A stretch of DNA of 51,307 nucleotides. It comes from Burkholderiales bacterium (GTDB lineage Bacteria > Pseudomonadota > Gammaproteobacteria > Burkholderiales > SG8-41). A model generated the notes under the pieces. The model was given only the letters and a program-made list of their open reading frames with translations, ran no database searches and was not told the DNA's origin. The first letter of the stretch is position 1. Every line of letters begins with the position of its first letter. The stretch covers positions 1 through 51,307 of the forward strand of contig JAIENU010000154.1 in assembly GCA_019751125.1 (NCBI GenBank), given 5' to 3'. Position numbers and translations under genes: made by a program. Positions 9,103 through 18,100 of this stretch are shown one piece after another.

Positions 9103-10098
9103 ATGAGTGTCTATCAAGCCCTCACGCCGGAACTGATCCTGGATGCCGTGGAGTCGGCGAGCGGCCTGCGTTGTGACGGACGGCTGCAGGCCCTGAACAG
9201 TTATGAAAACCGCGTCTACCAGCTGTGGCTGGATGATGGGGGGCCGGCTGATGCCATACCGGTGGTGGCCAAGTTCTACCGGCCACAGCGCTGGAGCAGC
9301 GCGGCGATCCAGGAAGAGCAGGACTTCGCCACCGAACTCGCCGCGCGTGAATTGCCGGTGGTCGCGCCGCTGGCCTTCAATGGCCGCACCCTGCATGAAC
9401 ACGGCGGTTTCCAGTTCGCGCTGACACCGCGCCGCGGCGGGCGCACGCCGGAGCTGGATGATCCGGAAACATTGCAGTGGATGGGGCGTTTCATCGCGCG
9501 CATCCATGCGGTGGGGCAGGTCAAACCCTTCACCCAACGGCCGACTCTCGACATCGAATCCTTTGCCTATGAGCCGGTGCAGTTCGTGCTTGACGGCGAT
9601 TTTGTGCCGGACGATCTCTATGACACCTATGCCAGCGTGGCCGAGGATGTGGTCGAACGGATCGAGCGGCGCTGGGAGGCCGCCGGTGCGGCACGGCAGA
9701 TCAGGCTGCATGGCGATTGCCATGCCGGCAATGTGCTGTGGACCGATGACGGCCCGCATTTTGTCGATCTTGACGATGCGCGCATGGGGCCTGCGGTGCA
9801 GGATCTGTGGATGTGCCTGTCGGGCGAGCGCAAGGCGCAGCAGGCGCAGCTGCTGCGCCTGCTGGAGGGTTATTGCGAATTCCGCGAGTTTGATGCGAAT
9901 GAGCTGATGCTGGTGGAGGCCCTGCGCACGCTGCGCATGGTGCATTACGCGGGCTGGCTGGCGCGGCGCTGGGACGATCCGGCTTTCCCGGCGAGCTTTC
10001 CCTTTTTCAACACCCAGCGCTACTGGCAGGACCATATCCTTGCGCTGCGTGAGCAGTCGGCGGTGCTCGACGAGCCGCCATTGCAATGGCGGGGTTGA
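9103..10098 (+). CDS. srkA: stress response kinase A (YihE/RdoA family)
   Basis: A 331-residue cytoplasmic Ser/Thr kinase of the aminoglycoside-phosphotransferase/choline-kinase fold. In E. coli the homolog counters stress-induced death signalling. The catalytic loop LHGDCHAGN places His203, Asp205 and Asn210, and the metal-binding Asp222 is in FVDLDDARMGPAVQDLWM, almost word for word the family signature. An N-lobe Lys sits in VVAKFYRP. Length matches the family. The ATG at 9103 follows a purine-rich stretch (cggcggggca). It is the first of three same-strand genes, overlapping the hydrolase start by 13 bp if the first ATG of that gene is used. Confidence 0.93.
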   Translation: MSVYQALTPELILDAVESASGLRCDGRLQALNSYENRVYQLWLDDGGPADAIPVVAKFYRPQRWSSAAIQEEQDFATELAARELPVVAPLAFNGRTLHEHGGFQFALTPRRGGRTPELDDPETLQWMGRFIARIHAVGQVKPFTQRPTLDIESFAYEPVQFVLDGDFVPDDLYDTYASVAEDVVERIERRWEAAGAARQIRLHGDCHAGNVLWTDDGPHFVDLDDARMGPAVQDLWMCLSGERKAQQAQLLRLLEGYCEFREFDANELMLVEALRTLRMVHYAGWLARRWDDPAFPASFPFFNTQRYWQDHILALREQSAVLDEPPLQWRG

Positions 10099-10949
10099 GC
10101 GCTGCGGACATGCTGAAGTCTCTGGCGCGGATTGCCCTGCTGCTGGCGCTGGCCTGGCTCGCGGCCACGGGCTGGATGTGGTGGACCCAGGACAGCCTTG
10201 TCTATCACCCGCGCACTTACACCACGCCGCCATCAACGCCGGGGCGGCTGGGTTTTGCGTTCGAGGATGTACGCCTGAAGACCGCGGATGGCGAAACCCT
10301 CGCGGCGTGGTGGGTACCGGCGCGTGATGCGGTTCACGGCAAAACTCGCGCGGTGCTGATACTGCACGGCAATGCCGGCAACATCAGCCACCGCCTTGAT
10401 TATCTGCAACCGCTGCAGCGCATGGGTTATTCGGTGCTGCTGCCCGACTATCGTGGTTTTGGCGCGAGCAGCGGCCAGCCGAGCGAACGCGGCACTTATG
10501 CCGATGCCGACGCGGCGTGGTCCTGGCTGATGGCTCGCGGGTATACACGGCAGCAGGTGGTGCTGATTGGCGAATCCCTGGGCGGTGCGGTGGCGGCGGA
10601 ACTGGCGGCGCGGGTGCAGCCGCAGGCATTGATCCTTGCCTCGACATTTACCTCAATGACGGATCTCGGCGCGGAGCTGTACCCCTGGCTGCCGGTGCGC
10701 TGGGTGAGCCGTTATCGTTATGACACGCTGGCGGGGGTGCGTGCCTATCGCGGGCCGGTGCTTGTTGCGCACAGCCCTGAGGACCGGCTGGTGCCACATG
10801 CTCACGGCGAGCGTCTGTATGCCGCGGTGCAGGGGCGGCGCCAACTGCTGCAGCTGGCGGGGGATCACAATGACGCCTTCCTGTTTGCGCGTCCGCAGTG
10901 GACGGCGGCGGTGGCGGATTTCCTGGCACGCACGGCGGCGCCGGAGTGA
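10086..10949 (+). CDS. alpha/beta hydrolase, Bem46/YfhR-like, membrane-anchored
   Basis: A 287-residue serine hydrolase. A hydrophobic segment at residues 9-28 is a signal anchor, followed by a lid and an alpha/beta fold: oxyanion motif LHGNAGN, DYRGFGASSG, nucleophile Ser in GESLGG, acid Asp in SPEDRLVP and His in GDHNDAF. This order is the Bem46/ABHD13 subgroup, whose bacterial substrates are mostly unknown. ATG 10086 overlaps srkA, and a second ATG at 10110 would start right at the anchor and is equally plausible. An esterase or thioesterase role is inferred from the triad only. Confidence 0.85.
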   Translation: MAGLSAADMLKSLARIALLLALAWLAATGWMWWTQDSLVYHPRTYTTPPSTPGRLGFAFEDVRLKTADGETLAAWWVPARDAVHGKTRAVLILHGNAGNISHRLDYLQPLQRMGYSVLLPDYRGFGASSGQPSERGTYADADAAWSWLMARGYTRQQVVLIGESLGGAVAAELAARVQPQALILASTFTSMTDLGAELYPWLPVRWVSRYRYDTLAGVRAYRGPVLVAHSPEDRLVPHAHGERLYAAVQGRRQLLQLAGDHNDAFLFARPQWTAAVADFLARTAAPE

Positions 10950-10980
10950 ATTTATAACCAATTGTTTTTATTGATATTTT
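10949..10980 (-). repeat. AT-rich dispersed element, copy 2
   Basis: On the minus strand this reads ATCAATAAAAACAATTGG followed by TTATAAAT. It fills the whole gap between the hydrolase stop and the rssA-like ATG at 10982, which has no recognisable Shine-Dalgarno sequence. It belongs to the eight-copy family. Confidence 0.7.
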
Positions 10981-10981
10981 T

Positions 10982-11788
10982 ATGAAACCTTCGCTCAATA
11001 TCGGCATTGCACTGGGGGCCGGCTCGGCCCGCGGCTGGGCACATATCGGTGTGCTGCGCACGCTGACGCAGGCCGGCATCCGTCCCCACGTGATCTGCGG
11101 CACTTCGATTGGCGCCCTGGTCGGCGCGGTGTATGCCAACAATAGTCTCGAAGCACTGGAAGACTGGGTGCTCGGACTGACCTGGCGCAAGGTGCTGGGT
11201 TTTTTTGATTTCAGTTTCAACGGCGGCATGCTGAAAGGCGCAAAGCTGATCGCCCATCTCGACGGTCATCTGCTGGATCGTCCGATCCAGGATCTCGCGC
11301 TGCCTTTTGCGGCGGTTGCCACTGACCTGCGCAGCGGGCGTGAAGTCTGGCTGCGCGAAGGTCGCGCTGCCGACGCGGTGCGTGCCTCGATCGCGCTGCC
11401 GGGACTGTTTACGCCGGTGGAGCGCGACGGACGTCTGCTGGTTGATGGCGCGCTGGTCAATCCGGTGCCGGTTTCGCTGTGTCGCGCGATGGGGGCCGAT
11501 TTTGTGATCGGCGTCGATCTCGGTTCCAACATCGCCGGTCGTCATGTGCATGATCAGGCCAGCACGCGCAGGCCGGGGATGATCGAAGTGCTTGCCGAGA
11601 GCATCAATATCATGCAGGTGCGCATCACGAGGAGCCGGCTGGCGGGCGAACCGGCTGACGCGCTGGTGATGCCGCAACTGGGGTCACTCGGCTCGCTCGA
11701 CTATCACCGCGCCGCAGAATCGATCGAGGAGGGGTGTGCGGCGGCCGAACTCGCACTGCCGCAGATCCGCAGGCTGCTTGAGGACTGA
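10982..11788 (+). CDS. rssA: patatin-like phospholipase family protein, RssA-type
   Basis: A 268-residue protein with the bacterial patatin fold. It has glycine-rich oxyanion motif LGAGSARGWAHIG, nucleophile Ser42 in GTSIG and dyad Asp155 in VDGALVNPVPV. This is the compact RssA/YchK layout without a signal peptide, so it is probably cytoplasmic or loosely membrane-bound. Members are assumed to hydrolyse lipid acyl esters, though substrates are rarely shown. It follows the alpha/beta hydrolase by 32 bp, a gap filled by an AT-rich dispersed element. The gene symbol follows family resemblance and is less certain than the fold. Confidence 0.85.
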   Translation: MKPSLNIGIALGAGSARGWAHIGVLRTLTQAGIRPHVICGTSIGALVGAVYANNSLEALEDWVLGLTWRKVLGFFDFSFNGGMLKGAKLIAHLDGHLLDRPIQDLALPFAAVATDLRSGREVWLREGRAADAVRASIALPGLFTPVERDGRLLVDGALVNPVPVSLCRAMGADFVIGVDLGSNIAGRHVHDQASTRRPGMIEVLAESINIMQVRITRSRLAGEPADALVMPQLGSLGSLDYHRAAESIEEGCAAAELALPQIRRLLED

Positions 11789-11830
11789 AGGCGGCCGGGG
11801 GGGAACGGGTGAAGACCGGGGATGGCCTGC

Positions 11831-12649
11831 TCAGGGCAGGCCAAGTGCATCCTTGATGTGGCGCAGCAACACTTCCGGCTTGACCGGTTTGTTCAGGTAG
11901 CCGGAGGCGCCATAGGCCAGTGCTGCCACCACGTCATCACGTTCCGCACGTGCAGTGACCACCAGGATCGGCGTGTCTTTTAATTCCGGGTGTTCGTGCA
12001 GCTTGCCGAGCAGGTCGAGGCCCACGGCATCCGGCAGATCGACATCCATCACGATCAGGTCGGGCAGCGGTTTCTGGCCGAGTGCCCTGACGATTTCCGC
12101 TTTGGTAGCGGCACCGCGCACATCAAAGCCGGCCTGCATCAGGTCGCGCGCCGCCTGCAGGGCTTCCGCTTCGTGGCCGTCGATCAGCAGGATGCCGTGT
12201 TTGCCGCCGCTGCGCGCCGGCAGCGGCCGGCCGGGACGGTTGACGATGCTGATCTGGTAACCGGCCTTAAGGCGGCGGGTGCCGGAGATCGTGCCTTCGG
12301 CTTCACGGAGTTTGTGCAGCGTCGGTTCCTTGGGCGGTTTGGCAAACAGTGATGACATGTCGAGGTCATCGTCTGCAACGGCCGGTGCGGGTTTGGCTGC
12401 TGCCGGCTTTGCCGCGGCGGGTTTGGCGGCGATTGCGGGCAGGGCTTCGATGTATCCGTCACGGGCGAGTTGAGCCAGCGCCGCGGCGATGTCGCCGGCT
12501 TTCGGAAACTTTTTTCGCAGGGTTTCGGCGCTGGCGATGTTGCCGACTGCGGCGAGCAGGCCTTTCAGGCCCGGCTTGAGCAGGCCCGGCCTGGCCGAGA
12601 CTTCGCTGCGCCCCTTGTCGGTCATGCGGTAGGCGTTGTTGTCGCTCAT
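11831..12649 (-). CDS. response regulator with N-terminal winged-helix-like domain
   Basis: A 272-residue protein. Residues 1-70 form a small domain ending in LAQLARDGYIEALP. A low-complexity Ala/Lys/Pro linker (about 75-95) and a short conserved stretch follow, then a CheY-like receiver (about 147-272). The phospho-acceptor is Asp202 in IVMDVDLPD, the switch Thr/Ala is in LVVTA and the Lys is in NKPVKP. An output domain at the N-terminus with the receiver at the C-terminus is the reverse of classic regulators. The N-domain resembles the first 70 residues of the coiled-coil protein at 15131-18382. There is no histidine kinase nearby. Confidence 0.85.
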   Translation of the reverse strand: MSDNNAYRMTDKGRSEVSARPGLLKPGLKGLLAAVGNIASAETLRKKFPKAGDIAAALAQLARDGYIEALPAIAAKPAAAKPAAAKPAPAVADDDLDMSSLFAKPPKEPTLHKLREAEGTISGTRRLKAGYQISIVNRPGRPLPARSGGKHGILLIDGHEAEALQAARDLMQAGFDVRGAATKAEIVRALGQKPLPDLIVMDVDLPDAVGLDLLGKLHEHPELKDTPILVVTARAERDDVVAALAYGASGYLNKPVKPEVLLRHIKDALGLP

Positions 12650-12671
12650 CGGAACAGGCTCATCGGTATAT

Positions 12672-12687
12672 TCTTGTGTTCAAGAAA
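12672..12687. promoter_or_regulatory. short palindrome in the divergent promoter region
   Basis: TTCTTG and CAAGAA flank a 4-nt centre (TGTT) in the 102-bp gap between the divergent response regulator and DUF3025 genes. It sits 23-38 bp upstream of the regulator start, where an operator would be expected. It might be an autoregulatory site, but only one copy is seen. Confidence 0.35.
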
Positions 12688-12751
12688 GAAATCGCCGGCT
12701 CAGGTGCGGCGGATTCTACTGCAAATGCTACGACCGGCGTACACTCGGGAC

Positions 12752-13552
12752 ATGATCTGGGTCAATACTGTGACAGATCGCATGCCGCTGCTTGCACCGT
12801 TGCGACAGTTTGCCGGCAGCGGTTCTGACTGGCCACCGCTTGAAAAGTTGCAGGCGCGCATGGATGCGGCGGGATTGCGCGTCGCTGCCGGTCATCCTCT
12901 GCGCCTCGTCGCGCCTGATGGCGCACAGCCGTACGAGCAGCGACTTTATGAGACGGGTGAGCTCGAATTCCGCGAGCACAACTGGCACGACTGGTTCAAC
13001 CTGATGATCTGGTTCGCCTATCCTCGCGCAAAGGCGGCGCTTAATGCGCGCCATTACGCGGCATGGTCGGCAGCGCCGGTCAGCGGGCGCGGCGCGGTGC
13101 GTGATGCCTTGACACTGTTTGACGAAAGTGGACTGGTGGTGCTGGCCGATGATCCGGCGCTGCTCGCGCTGATTCGCGGTTTTGAATGGAAGGCGCTGTT
13201 CCTGGGGCGCCGAGCCGATTGTCTGACGCGGATGCGGGTGCTGCCTTTTGGCCATGCCTTGTGCGAAAAGGCGATGGCTCCATACCGCGGCATCACCGGG
13301 CAGGCGCTGCTGTTTGAAGTCACGCCGCAGGTGCTGAAGCTGGATGACCGCGGGCTTCTTGCAGCCATGGATGAGCAGCTGGCGCTGAGCATAGCGGCTG
13401 CCGGCTCGCTGGCGACGACCCGGGAGCTGGCGCCGCTGCCGGTTCTCGGCATCCCCGGCTGGTGTGCCGACAATGCCGATCCGGCGTACTACGACGACAC
13501 GCGGCAGTTCCGCAGCGGGCGGCGATTGCACCTGACAGAGGCCCGGCAATGA
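12752..13552 (+). CDS. DUF3025 domain-containing protein
   Basis: A protein of about 266 residues. The central FREHNWHDWFNLMIWFAYPRAKAALNARH is the characteristic conserved stretch of the DUF3025 family, a proteobacterial family of unknown function with several invariant His/Trp residues. There is no signal peptide. Start choice is uncertain: ATG 12752 is used here, with alternatives at 12725 and 12782 in frame. A TACACT at 12740-12745 could be a -10 box, which would make the message almost leaderless from 12752. The stop overlaps the dtd start (ATGA), so the two are translationally coupled. Confidence 0.85.
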   Translation: MIWVNTVTDRMPLLAPLRQFAGSGSDWPPLEKLQARMDAAGLRVAAGHPLRLVAPDGAQPYEQRLYETGELEFREHNWHDWFNLMIWFAYPRAKAALNARHYAAWSAAPVSGRGAVRDALTLFDESGLVVLADDPALLALIRGFEWKALFLGRRADCLTRMRVLPFGHALCEKAMAPYRGITGQALLFEVTPQVLKLDDRGLLAAMDEQLALSIAAAGSLATTRELAPLPVLGIPGWCADNADPAYYDDTRQFRSGRRLHLTEARQ

Positions 13553-13998
13553 TTGCACTGTTGCAGCGGGTGCGTGCGGCCCGGGTCGAGGTTGATGGCG
13601 CGACGGTGGGCGAGATCGGCCAGGGATTGCTGGTGTTGCTTGGTGTCGAGAACGGTGACACCGCCGGGGATGCTGAACGCCTGATCAAGCGGGTGCTGGA
13701 TTACCGGGTATTTGCCGATGATGACGGCAGGATGAACTGTTCGCTGCGCGAGATCGGCGGCGGCCTGTTGCTGGTGCCGCAGTTCACGCTGGCTGCCGAC
13801 ACCCGCAAGGGTTTGCGTCCCGGTTTTTCCACAGCCGCGCCACCGGAACTCGGCCGTGAGTTGTTTGACCATGCGCTGGCGTTTGCCCGAAAGCACCATG
13901 TGGAGGTCGGGCAGGGGCGCTTCGGTGCCGACATGCAGGTGACGCTGACCAACGACGGGCCGGTGACGTTCTGGCTGCAGACTGGCGGCGGGCGCTGA
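13549..13998 (+). CDS. dtd: D-aminoacyl-tRNA deacylase
   Basis: A 149-residue enzyme that removes D-amino acids mischarged onto tRNA. It begins with MIALLQRVRAARVEVDG and contains the two active-site signatures: PQFTLAADTRKG (the family motif SQFTL with Pro in place of Ser) and the Gly-cisPro loop NDGPVTFW. Length is close to the usual 145. ATG 13549 overlaps the DUF3025 stop. The Pro in the QFTL motif is the only oddity. I believe it is tolerated in related bacteria but could not check this. Confidence 0.95.
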   Translation: MIALLQRVRAARVEVDGATVGEIGQGLLVLLGVENGDTAGDAERLIKRVLDYRVFADDDGRMNCSLREIGGGLLLVPQFTLAADTRKGLRPGFSTAAPPELGRELFDHALAFARKHHVEVGQGRFGADMQVTLTNDGPVTFWLQTGGGR

Positions 13999-14045
13999 GC
14001 TGTTTTGTCACCGGTCTGGCGTAAAATCGGCACATCGTTTCGAGT

Positions 14046-14085
14046 TTTTATAATTATCCAATTAAAACAATTACTTATAATTAAT
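14046..14085 (+). repeat. AT-rich dispersed element, copy 3
   Basis: CCAATTAAAACAATTACTTA lies inside a 40-bp AT block, in the gap between dtd and htpX, 84 bp before the htpX start. It could supply UP-element or -10-like sequence for htpX. Confidence 0.65.
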
Positions 14086-14168
14086 CCCCAAGGCCTGCAT
14101 AGCCCTTGAACTTGCACCCGGCGCCATCATCTAATGGGCGTCACATTCCTGAGGAGTTCGACAACACC

Positions 14169-15044
14169 ATGAAACGCGTAATGCTGCTGATCGTCACCAA
14201 CTTTGCGATTCTGGCGGTGCTCAGCGTCACCATGAGCCTGCTCGGCATCGACCGCGCGCTGACCAACGAGACCGGCCTCAATCTGCAGGGTCTGCTGGTG
14301 ATGGCCGCGATTTTCGGTTTTGGCGGTTCGTTCATTTCGCTGTTCATCTCGAAATGGATGGCAAAACGATCGATGAACGTGCAGGTGATCGAGGTGCCGT
14401 CGAACATGACCGAGCGCTGGCTGGTCGATACCGTGCGGCGCCAGGCTGAGCGCGCCGGCATCGGCATGCCGGAAGTCGGCATCTACGACGCGCCCGACGT
14501 CAACGCCTTTGCCACCGGCTGGAACCGCAACAACGCGCTGGTCGCGGTGAGCACCGGCCTGCTCAACAACATGACGCAGGAGGAAGCCGAGGCCGTGCTC
14601 GGCCATGAAGTGAGCCACGTTGCCAATGGCGACATGGTCACGCTGACGCTGATCCAGGGCGTGGTCAACACCTTCGTCATCTTCATCTCGCGCGTGATCG
14701 GCTATTTTGTCGATCGCGTGCTGCTGAAAAACGAAAAAGGCACGGGCCCGGGGTTTTTCATCGCGACCATGGTCGCCGAACTGGTGCTGGGCGTGCTGGC
14801 GAGCATGATCGTCGCCTGGTTCAGCCGCCAGCGCGAGTTCCGCGCCGATGCCGGCGGTGCTTCGCTGGCCGGCCGCCAGAAGATGATTGCCGCGCTGGAG
14901 CGCCTGAAGGTCAACCACGAGCAGACTGCGCTGCCGGCGCAGATGTCGGCCTTCGGCATCTCCGGTGGTGGTGCGATCATGAAGCTGTTCATGTCGCACC
15001 CGCCGCTGGACGAGCGTATCGCCGCGCTGCGTGCTGCGAATTAA
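14169..15044 (+). CDS. htpX: membrane-bound zinc metalloprotease HtpX
   Basis: A 291-residue inner-membrane protease that degrades misfolded membrane proteins together with FtsH-type quality control. Two N-terminal membrane helices (residues about 5-25 and 40-62) precede the catalytic domain with zinc site His146-Glu147-x-x-His150 ([11 protein letters not shown]) and third ligand Glu223 (REFRADAGG). Two more hydrophobic segments lie between them. ATG 14169 is chosen because it gives the family N-terminus MKRVMLL. GAGGAG at 14151-14156 is a rather distant ribosome-binding site. A strong terminator follows directly. Confidence 0.96.
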   Translation: MKRVMLLIVTNFAILAVLSVTMSLLGIDRALTNETGLNLQGLLVMAAIFGFGGSFISLFISKWMAKRSMNVQVIEVPSNMTERWLVDTVRRQAERAGIGMPEVGIYDAPDVNAFATGWNRNNALVAVSTGLLNNMTQEEAEAVLGHEVSHVANGDMVTLTLIQGVVNTFVIFISRVIGYFVDRVLLKNEKGTGPGFFIATMVAELVLGVLASMIVAWFSRQREFRADAGGASLAGRQKMIAALERLKVNHEQTALPAQMSAFGISGGGAIMKLFMSHPPLDERIAALRAAN

Positions 15045-15063
15045 GCCCCGGGCGCTGCAAAGC

Positions 15064-15096
15064 AAAAGCCCGTGTCGGAAGACACGGGCTTTTTTT
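15064..15096 (+). terminator. intrinsic terminator after htpX
   Basis: A 13-bp stem (AAAAGCCCGTGTC paired with GACACGGGCTTTT) closed by a GGAA tetraloop is followed by a run of T. It lies 20 bp after the htpX stop. Confidence 0.93.
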
Positions 15097-15130
15097 ATCG
15101 CCCGAGACTGCCGCCCCGGGGGGGGCTGCA

Positions 15131-18100
15131 TCATGGACGCAAAACAGGATCCCGCACTGCGCCGGTGATCGACAGGCCACCGCGTGCCACCACCAGGCCG
15201 CGCGAGCCGAGTTCGGCATTGAGGCGCCCCGACAGGCTGCCGTCGCCGGCAATGTTGAAGGCCCCGGTGGCGTTGAGCGGACCCGAGGTGAGCTGCAGCT
15301 GGCGGTAGGCATAACGGCCGTTGCTGATGCTGACCGCGCCGGTGAGGGTGTCGAACTTGGTCTTGCCGCCGCGCGAGCCGCCGGGGGCGGGCGACTGGAT
15401 CGCGCGCACCAGGTCGATGTTGCCGAGTTCACCGATGTCCACGGTGAAGTTGGCTTCGGCCTCGCTGCTGTCGTACAGCGTCTTCAGTGATTTGCCCTGC
15501 AGCACGAAGTTGCCGCTGGCCTTCATGCTGCCGCTGGCCGCGAATTCGCGGGTGTAGGCGGGGATCAATTCCTGCAGCCGGCCGTTTTCGAGGTTGAATT
15601 CGCCCTCCACGCGCAGACCGCTCGCCCAGCTTGCCTTGGCCGCGCCCTTGACGCGGCCGCCGCCGAGGCGGCCTTCGATCGCGGTCAGTGTGGCCTGGTT
15701 GGCCTCCACCTGGGCGGAGATGGTGACATCGCTGAACTGCAACCGCGGACCTACCGGCGGTTGCCATTCGCGCGCCTCGATGACCAGCGCGACACTGTTG
15801 TCCTTGGGCGTCAGGTCCACCGTCATCTTGCTGTCGTTCATCCGCATCTTCTGCACGCTGCCGTCGCGGCCGAAGCTGACGGTTGAATCGAACATCGGCA
15901 CTTCGAAGGGCGCGCCGGTAACCTTGACCCCGTGGACCTTCAACTGGCGCAGCTGCAGCGGCGCGCTGCCGCCGCCCTTGACCAGTGTCGGCAGCAGGGC
16001 AAAGGCCGAGGGTTCGACGGCCACCGCGGTGACGAAGGCGGTGTCGATATCGCGGGTGCCGGAGAGCAGCGTCCACGGCATCATCGGGATCACCACCGAT
16101 TCGGCGACGATCTGCTGCACGCTGCCAATGCTCACGCGCTCGAGTTTCAGCTGCTGCTCCGGATACACCGTGTAGCGCATATTGGAGATGTGCACCGGCT
16201 GCTTGAAGCGCTCGGTCAGCATCTGCTGCACTCCGGGGATGTATCCGGCCAGCGGCATCAGCTGCAGCGTGGCAAGCCCGACACCGGCCAATACGGCCAC
16301 GGCGATGATGGCAAGGGCGCCCTTGCTGCGCGGCTTGTTCTCGCTGCGGAATGTCGAAGCGGCATCGCGTGCCTCGGATTCCGAGCGTTTCTTGCGGTCG
16401 GCCGCGGCAGCCTTGGCGCGCTCTTCCGCTTCGGCGCGGTAACGCGCATCGGCCTCGGCCTCGGCCTTGGCACGTGCGCGCAGTTCCTGCTCGACCATGG
16501 CCTTGACGTTTTTCTCGGCGCTTTCGCGCAATTCGGTTTCGCGCACCACGCGCGCGACGGCCTCGGTCTTGGCGCGCTCCTCGGCTTCGGCACGAGCCTT
16601 GCGTTCGGCCTCGGCCTGGGCTTGTGCCTTGGCCATCGCGGCCTCGGCCATCTTGGCGCGCACCTCGGCTTCTTCACGCGCCTGGCGGGCCTGCGCGCTT
16701 TCGCCGCTGGCGGCTTCGCGGGCGAGCCGTTCGGCTTCCTGCCGCGCCTGCTGCGCGAGTTCGAGCTGGCGCTCGGCTTCCTCACGCGCCTTGCGCTCGG
16801 CCATGGCGCGTGCGGAAATTTCAGCCGCGGCCTTGGCTTCGGCTTCCATGCGTTTTTTGCGCTCGGCTTCGATCGCGGCCTCGACTTCGGCGCGGGCCTT
16901 GGTTTCAGCCTCGGCCTGGGCTTTGCGGATGGCTTCCTCGCGCAGCTCGCGTTCAGCGGCGACCTTGGCTTCGGCTTCCTCGCGTGCGCGGCGCTCGGTG
17001 GCAATCCGCGCCTCCATTTCCTCGCGCGCAAGGCGTTCCTGCTCGGCGCGGCTTTCAGCCTCGACCGTGGCCTTGCGCGCCTGTTCCTGCAGCGACTTCA
17101 ATTCGGCCTTGGCCCTGGTTTCGGCTTCGGCGCGGGCCTTCTGCGCGGCTTCCTCGGCGACCTTGCGCTGCTCTTCCTCGCGCTGGCGCGCTTCGGCCTC
17201 GGCCTTGGCCTTGTTTTCGGCGGCTACACGCGCTTCGGCTTCGGCGCGGGCGCGGGCCTTGGCTTCTTCCAGTGCCTTCATCGCGGCTTCGGCACGGGCC
17301 ACCGCTTCAGGGTCGCTGCCTTGCTGGCTGGCGGCCCTGGCTTCGGCCGCGGCTTTGGCCTTTGCAGCCTCCTCGGCCATCTGCCGTGCTTCGGCGATCG
17401 CGTTTTCGGCAGCCTTGGCACGGGCTTCGGCTTCAGCCAGCGCGCGGCGCTCGGCATCAAGCCGCGCCTGGATGTCGGCTTCCATTTTTGCGCGGGCTTC
17501 TGCTTCGCGTTTGGCGGATTCCTGGGCACGGGCGAGGGCATCAGCCATCGCCTTCATCTGCGCCTCAAGGGCGACACGCGCCTTGGTTTCAGCAGCGGCA
17601 TGGGCCATCGCTTCGGCCTCGGCCTTGGACTGGGCTTCAGCCTCGGCCTTGGCCTTGGCTTCGGCAGCGGCCTTGGCGACGGCTTCGGCCTTGGCTTTGG
17701 CCTCCGCTTCGGCGCGTGCCTTTGATTCGGCTTCAGCCTTGATGGCAGCTTCCTGGGCCAGCTTCAACCTGGCTTCGGCCGCGGCCTTGGCCTGGGCATC
17801 CGCGGCTTTGGCTTCCTGCTCGGCCTTGGCGCGCGCGGCAGCGGCGGCCTTGGCAAGGGCTTCGGCCTTGACCTTGGCTTCGGTCTCGGCCTTGGCGCGG
17901 GCTTCGGCTGCGGCACGGGCCTGGGCTTCGGCCTGCTGCCTGGCCTTGGCTTCGAGTGCGGCCTTGGCCGCGGCCTGGGCGCGGGCCTTGGCTTCTTCCT
18001 CTTTCTGTTTGCGTGACTCGGCCTCGGCGTTGACCTTGGCTACCGCCTCGGGGGAGGTGAAGTCGAGGTCCATTTCCTCTTCTTCGGCGGGTGGCGGCGC

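Noticed and set aside
9070..10236. 388-residue minus-strand frame opposite srkA
   Set aside because: Fully antisense to srkA, whose catalytic motifs are unmistakable. The frame has no recognisable domain.
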